From Acidobacteriota bacterium (GTDB lineage Bacteria; Acidobacteriota; Thermoanaerobaculia; Thermoanaerobaculales; Thermoanaerobaculaceae), in NCBI GenBank assembly GCA_003158745.1, contig PMLC01000119.1, positions 1 to 44,269 on the forward strand: a stretch of DNA of 44,269 nucleotides. The letters are read 5' to 3'. A model generated the notes under the pieces. The model was not told the DNA's origin. It saw nothing but the letters and a program-made list of their open reading frames with translations, and ran no database searches. Below are positions 43,301 to 44,269 of the stretch, one piece after another (the first letter of the stretch is position 1; each line of letters opens with the position of its first letter). Position numbers and translations under genes: made by a program.

Positions 43301-43688
43301 TACGTTCGTCGGACCGATGGCGTGCCTGCTCAACGAGACCTCCGCCTCGGACGGAGACATCTTCCCGTACATGTTTCGCCAGGCCGGTTTGGGGCCCCTG
43401 ATCGGCAAGCGCTCGTGGGGCGGTGTTGTGGGAATCGACGACCATGGGCCGACCATCGATGGCGGCAGGGTCTTTGTGCCGGAAGGAGGGACCGCTTCGA
43501 CTGATGGTCAGTGGGTCATCGAGGGCCATGGCGTCGACCCCGACATCGTGGTCGAGAACGATCCGAAATCGACGATCGCGGGGCGCGACCCGCAGCTCGA
43601 GCGCGCCGTTGCCGAAGTGATGAAGGCGATGGCGAATCACCGGACGAAGCTGCCGTCCCGCCCCCCTGACCCGGTGAAGACGAAGTAG
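40377..43688 (+). CDS. Secreted tricorn protease homologue (S41)
   Basis: 1103 residues from ATG 40377 (GGGAGG upstream; GTG 40353 rejected). Signal peptide 1-27. The N-terminal two-thirds hold many TolB/WD-like propeller blades (FSPDGKWIAFTGQYDG, WSPDGSEIAFISDRSG), then a linker, a PDZ domain (about 810-870) and a catalytic S41 domain. The IGHAY segment (764-768) sits where tricorn has Ser-His; the nucleophile Ser is in NETSASDG, S991. Members degrade peptides into small products. It is the last normal gene; a terminator follows. Length is close to archaeal tricorn (about 1070). Confidence 0.92.
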   Translation: MRIDRMAVRLAVLAGVFIAGALNATAQTKLLRFPDVWGDKIAFCYAGDLWVAPAAGGTAARLTAHPGLELFPKFSPDGKWIAFTGQYDGDEQVYVIPSSGGVPRQLTWYPARGPLTPRWGYDNQVYGWTVDGKAVLFRSLRDAWDLGESRLYTVSLDGGLPVPLPMPQSGAGTFSPDGTKVAYSPLFRDFRTWKRYQGGWAQDLWIFDLATHESFNFTDNPRTDRDPMWIGGAVYFASDRDGTLNLYRYDVASKATTQVTHSTTYDVRWPSADRAGKIVYELGGELHVLDTLAGADNAISILVPNDGVAMRPSRVSAEKFIEDFSLAPKGERALFVARGDVFTVPIEKGPTRNLTNSSRYHDKWARWSPDGSEIAFISDRSGEEEVWIIAQDGSGQPRQLTRGGSAMRYAPEWSPDGKRLAFSDKDGRLWAVTVADGKLAEIAKDRRGSVRDYAWSPDGSFLAFSLNNTNGYRSITIWSVADRTVHTVTDEMFNAVHPVWDPDGSYLYFLSDREFAPQLSTVEWSFATNRTTGIFVLALRKDVANPFLPESDEVKLEKADAGKPEAAKQGEGEKAKEPVAPKPVRIDFDGFAGRVARVPVDSDNYAGLVATREYLVFLRNGAPYYGRDPEPAPSLQVFSLKERKLTTLVDEADDFAISDDGSKVLVKKDGTYTLVDVNPKAKESKESHKPVSTKDLFVDRVPAEEWAEIFDEVWRRYRDFFYVTNMHGYDWKALGDRYRALLPFVAHRSDLNYVLGEMVAELNIGHAYIEGGDFEIPPRPKVALPGARFELDSRSGRYRIAEILRGQNEEERYRSPLTEIGVNVNEGDYVLAIDGVELSANDNPYHLLRNKADRPVQLTVNAKPEPKDARVVSFRPITSEVDLHYFAWVARNRERVDKLSGGRIGYLHIPDMAEDGIREFMKWYYPQLRKEGLIIDDRANGGGNVSAMLIDRLRRTLLGTGFNRTSEDTETYPPATFVGPMACLLNETSASDGDIFPYMFRQAGLGPLIGKRSWGGVVGIDDHGPTIDGGRVFVPEGGTASTDGQWVIEGHGVDPDIVVENDPKSTIAGRDPQLERAVAEVMKAMANHRTKLPSRPPDPVKTK

Positions 43689-43710
43689 CCGGCTTGATAC
43701 TGGGCGAAAA

Positions 43711-43738
43711 GGGGCGGCCCGGGTGCCGCCCCTTATTC
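43711..43738 (+). terminator. Rho-independent terminator of the tricorn gene, used as intron target
   Basis: GGGGCGGC (43711-43718), a 6-base loop, GCCGCCCC (43725-43732), then TTATTC. The intron begins at 43739, directly after the T-rich tail, as known for class IIC introns, which home to terminator hairpins. Confidence 0.9.
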
Positions 43739-44269
43739 GTGCGCCCAGCATGGGCAATGGCTACCGGGTGCAAGTCTCGGAGGGAGGAGGTCGCAGCGAC
43801 CTGAGCGAAGCGCCAGGGCATTCCTGCGAAGGGGTGTCTGGAGGAAGCGTGGAGCGAGAGGAGCGGGCCGACGAACAGGAACCGGACAGGAGGCGGCGCC
43901 TTCTGGGGCGAGCGGGCGAATGACCGCGAAGCTCCAGCGACCGAGGGGAGGCGGAGTAGATCCGGCGGTCGTGCGCTGAAAGTCGATGGTCTTACCTGGG
44001 GAGATCCCGCCTTACGCCTGAAAGGGCGACGCCGAGAGCGGAGCGAGAAGTCAGCAGAGGCCGTCGTATCCCGCCGGAGGCGGGAGAAGGGCCAGACGGA
44101 AGGGAGAGCGAGGCGACCGTGAGTCCCGGTGGGGGAAGGCCCCAGAAGTCCGGGCAACTGGAGCTGCCGTTTGGGCGACCGGGTGAAGCCTGGGGCGCAG
44201 GACGGAGCGGGGAACCCTTGACGGCGGCGAACGGAGACGCGCGCTCGGGCACGTGGCACACGTGACCTC
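43739..44269 (+). mobile_element. Class IIC group II intron, 5' part (cut by window edge)
   Basis: The 5' end reads GTGCGCCCAGCATGGGC and continues with GGGTGTCTGGAGGAAGC, CTTACCTGGGGAG and TCAGCAGAGGCCGTCGTA. From memory, the same blocks in the same order occur in class IIC introns such as that of Oceanobacillus iheyensis. The ribozyme domains I to III seem to be present before the window ends in domain IV. The insertion point directly behind a terminator hairpin is the hallmark of this class. The reverse transcriptase gene and domains V-VI lie beyond the window. Confidence 0.88.
44119..44265 (+). other. Possible N-terminus of the intron-encoded protein, frame disrupted
   Basis: A 48-codon frame opens at GTG 44119 and contains QKSGQLELPFGRPGEAW and RSGEPLTAANGDARSG, which resemble the leader of IIC reverse transcriptases. 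It meets TGA at 44263-44265. In another frame the final bases read RGTRDL, which is what the family would be expected to continue with. Bases GGCACGTGGCACA near 44249-44260 look like a short duplication that could have caused the shift. The call is tentative because the window ends here. Confidence 0.4.

Noticed and set aside
43516-44259. A minus-strand frame at the window end
   Set aside because: It crosses the tricorn 3' end and the intron ribozyme; the conserved RNA blocks on the plus strand explain the sequence.
1-44269. CRISPR arrays, prophage blocks, complete insertion sequences or a secondary-metabolite cluster
   Set aside because: No regularly spaced repeats, cas genes, phage structural genes, full transposases or megasynthases were found.

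Overview
The window is a GC-rich (well over 60% by eye) bacterial chromosomal segment with short intergenic gaps, many ATGA/GTGA translational overlaps and GTG starts. The gene mix (secreted M64 and tricorn-type peptidases, a PyrK-PyrD-PyrF cluster, MinD-like plus J-like/RodZ-type HTH pair, HEAT and HD proteins, ECF sigma/anti-sigma/PDZ unit) resembles Acidobacteriota such as Thermoanaerobaculia. That assignment is an inference from gene content only; no marker gene in the window settles it.

Layout. Position 1-24 is the 3' end of a tRNA (probably Arg). 0.2-2 kb holds a lipid kinase and a cyclic-nucleotide-type phosphodiesterase. 2.14-2.47 kb is a 327-bp MITE-like element with 35-bp terminal inverted repeats. 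2.6-5.3 kb carries a divergent Nramp-type transporter and a PLD/cardiolipin-synthase-like enzyme. 5.5-9.4 kb is an accessory stretch of small secreted and DNA-binding proteins, including a SWIB-domain protein with a lysine-rich tail. 9.5-12.6 kb is a POT-like transporter with a membrane-anchored, degenerate alkaline-phosphatase-superfamily protein. 12.65-15.1 kb is pyrK-pyrD-pyrF, followed by a frameshifted, 5'-truncated histidinol-phosphatase remnant; then come trxB, an IscA/ErpA-type protein and def. 17.7-20.0 kb is an ECF sigma / zinc-finger anti-sigma / PDZ envelope-stress-like operon. 20.1-23.7 kb has an MFSD1-like transporter, a TPR protein, a small helical secreted protein, a YjbQ protein and a lipoprotein. 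23.7-29.3 kb (minus strand) contains an SDR, a degenerate HD-domain protein, a HEAT-like partner that seems to share its N-terminal module, and an M64 peptidase. 29.4-32.9 kb has ispG, thioredoxin with a near-consensus promoter, the J-like/HTH protein and a MinD-type ATPase. 33.1-36.5 kb is a GntR(YtrA)-ABC-permease operon with a visible promoter and operator; the permease is fused to a propeller-like domain. 36.5-43.7 kb has a gluzincin-like secreted metallopeptidase, a YheT-type hydrolase, a hemolysin-III protein and a tricorn protease homologue. The window ends inside a group II intron of class IIC type, inserted exactly behind the tricorn gene's terminator hairpin.

How the genes work together. 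The strongest recurring theme is extracytoplasmic proteolysis and peptide use: M64, tricorn and a third metallopeptidase, with two peptide-type transporters. A second theme is envelope sensing: the ECF/PDZ unit and the permease-propeller fusion. The most interesting leads are the coupled HEAT/HD pair with a duplicated N-terminal module, the permease-propeller ABC system with its operator, the J-like/HTH plus MinD pair, the MITE, the hisJ pseudogene, and the IIC intron at a terminator.
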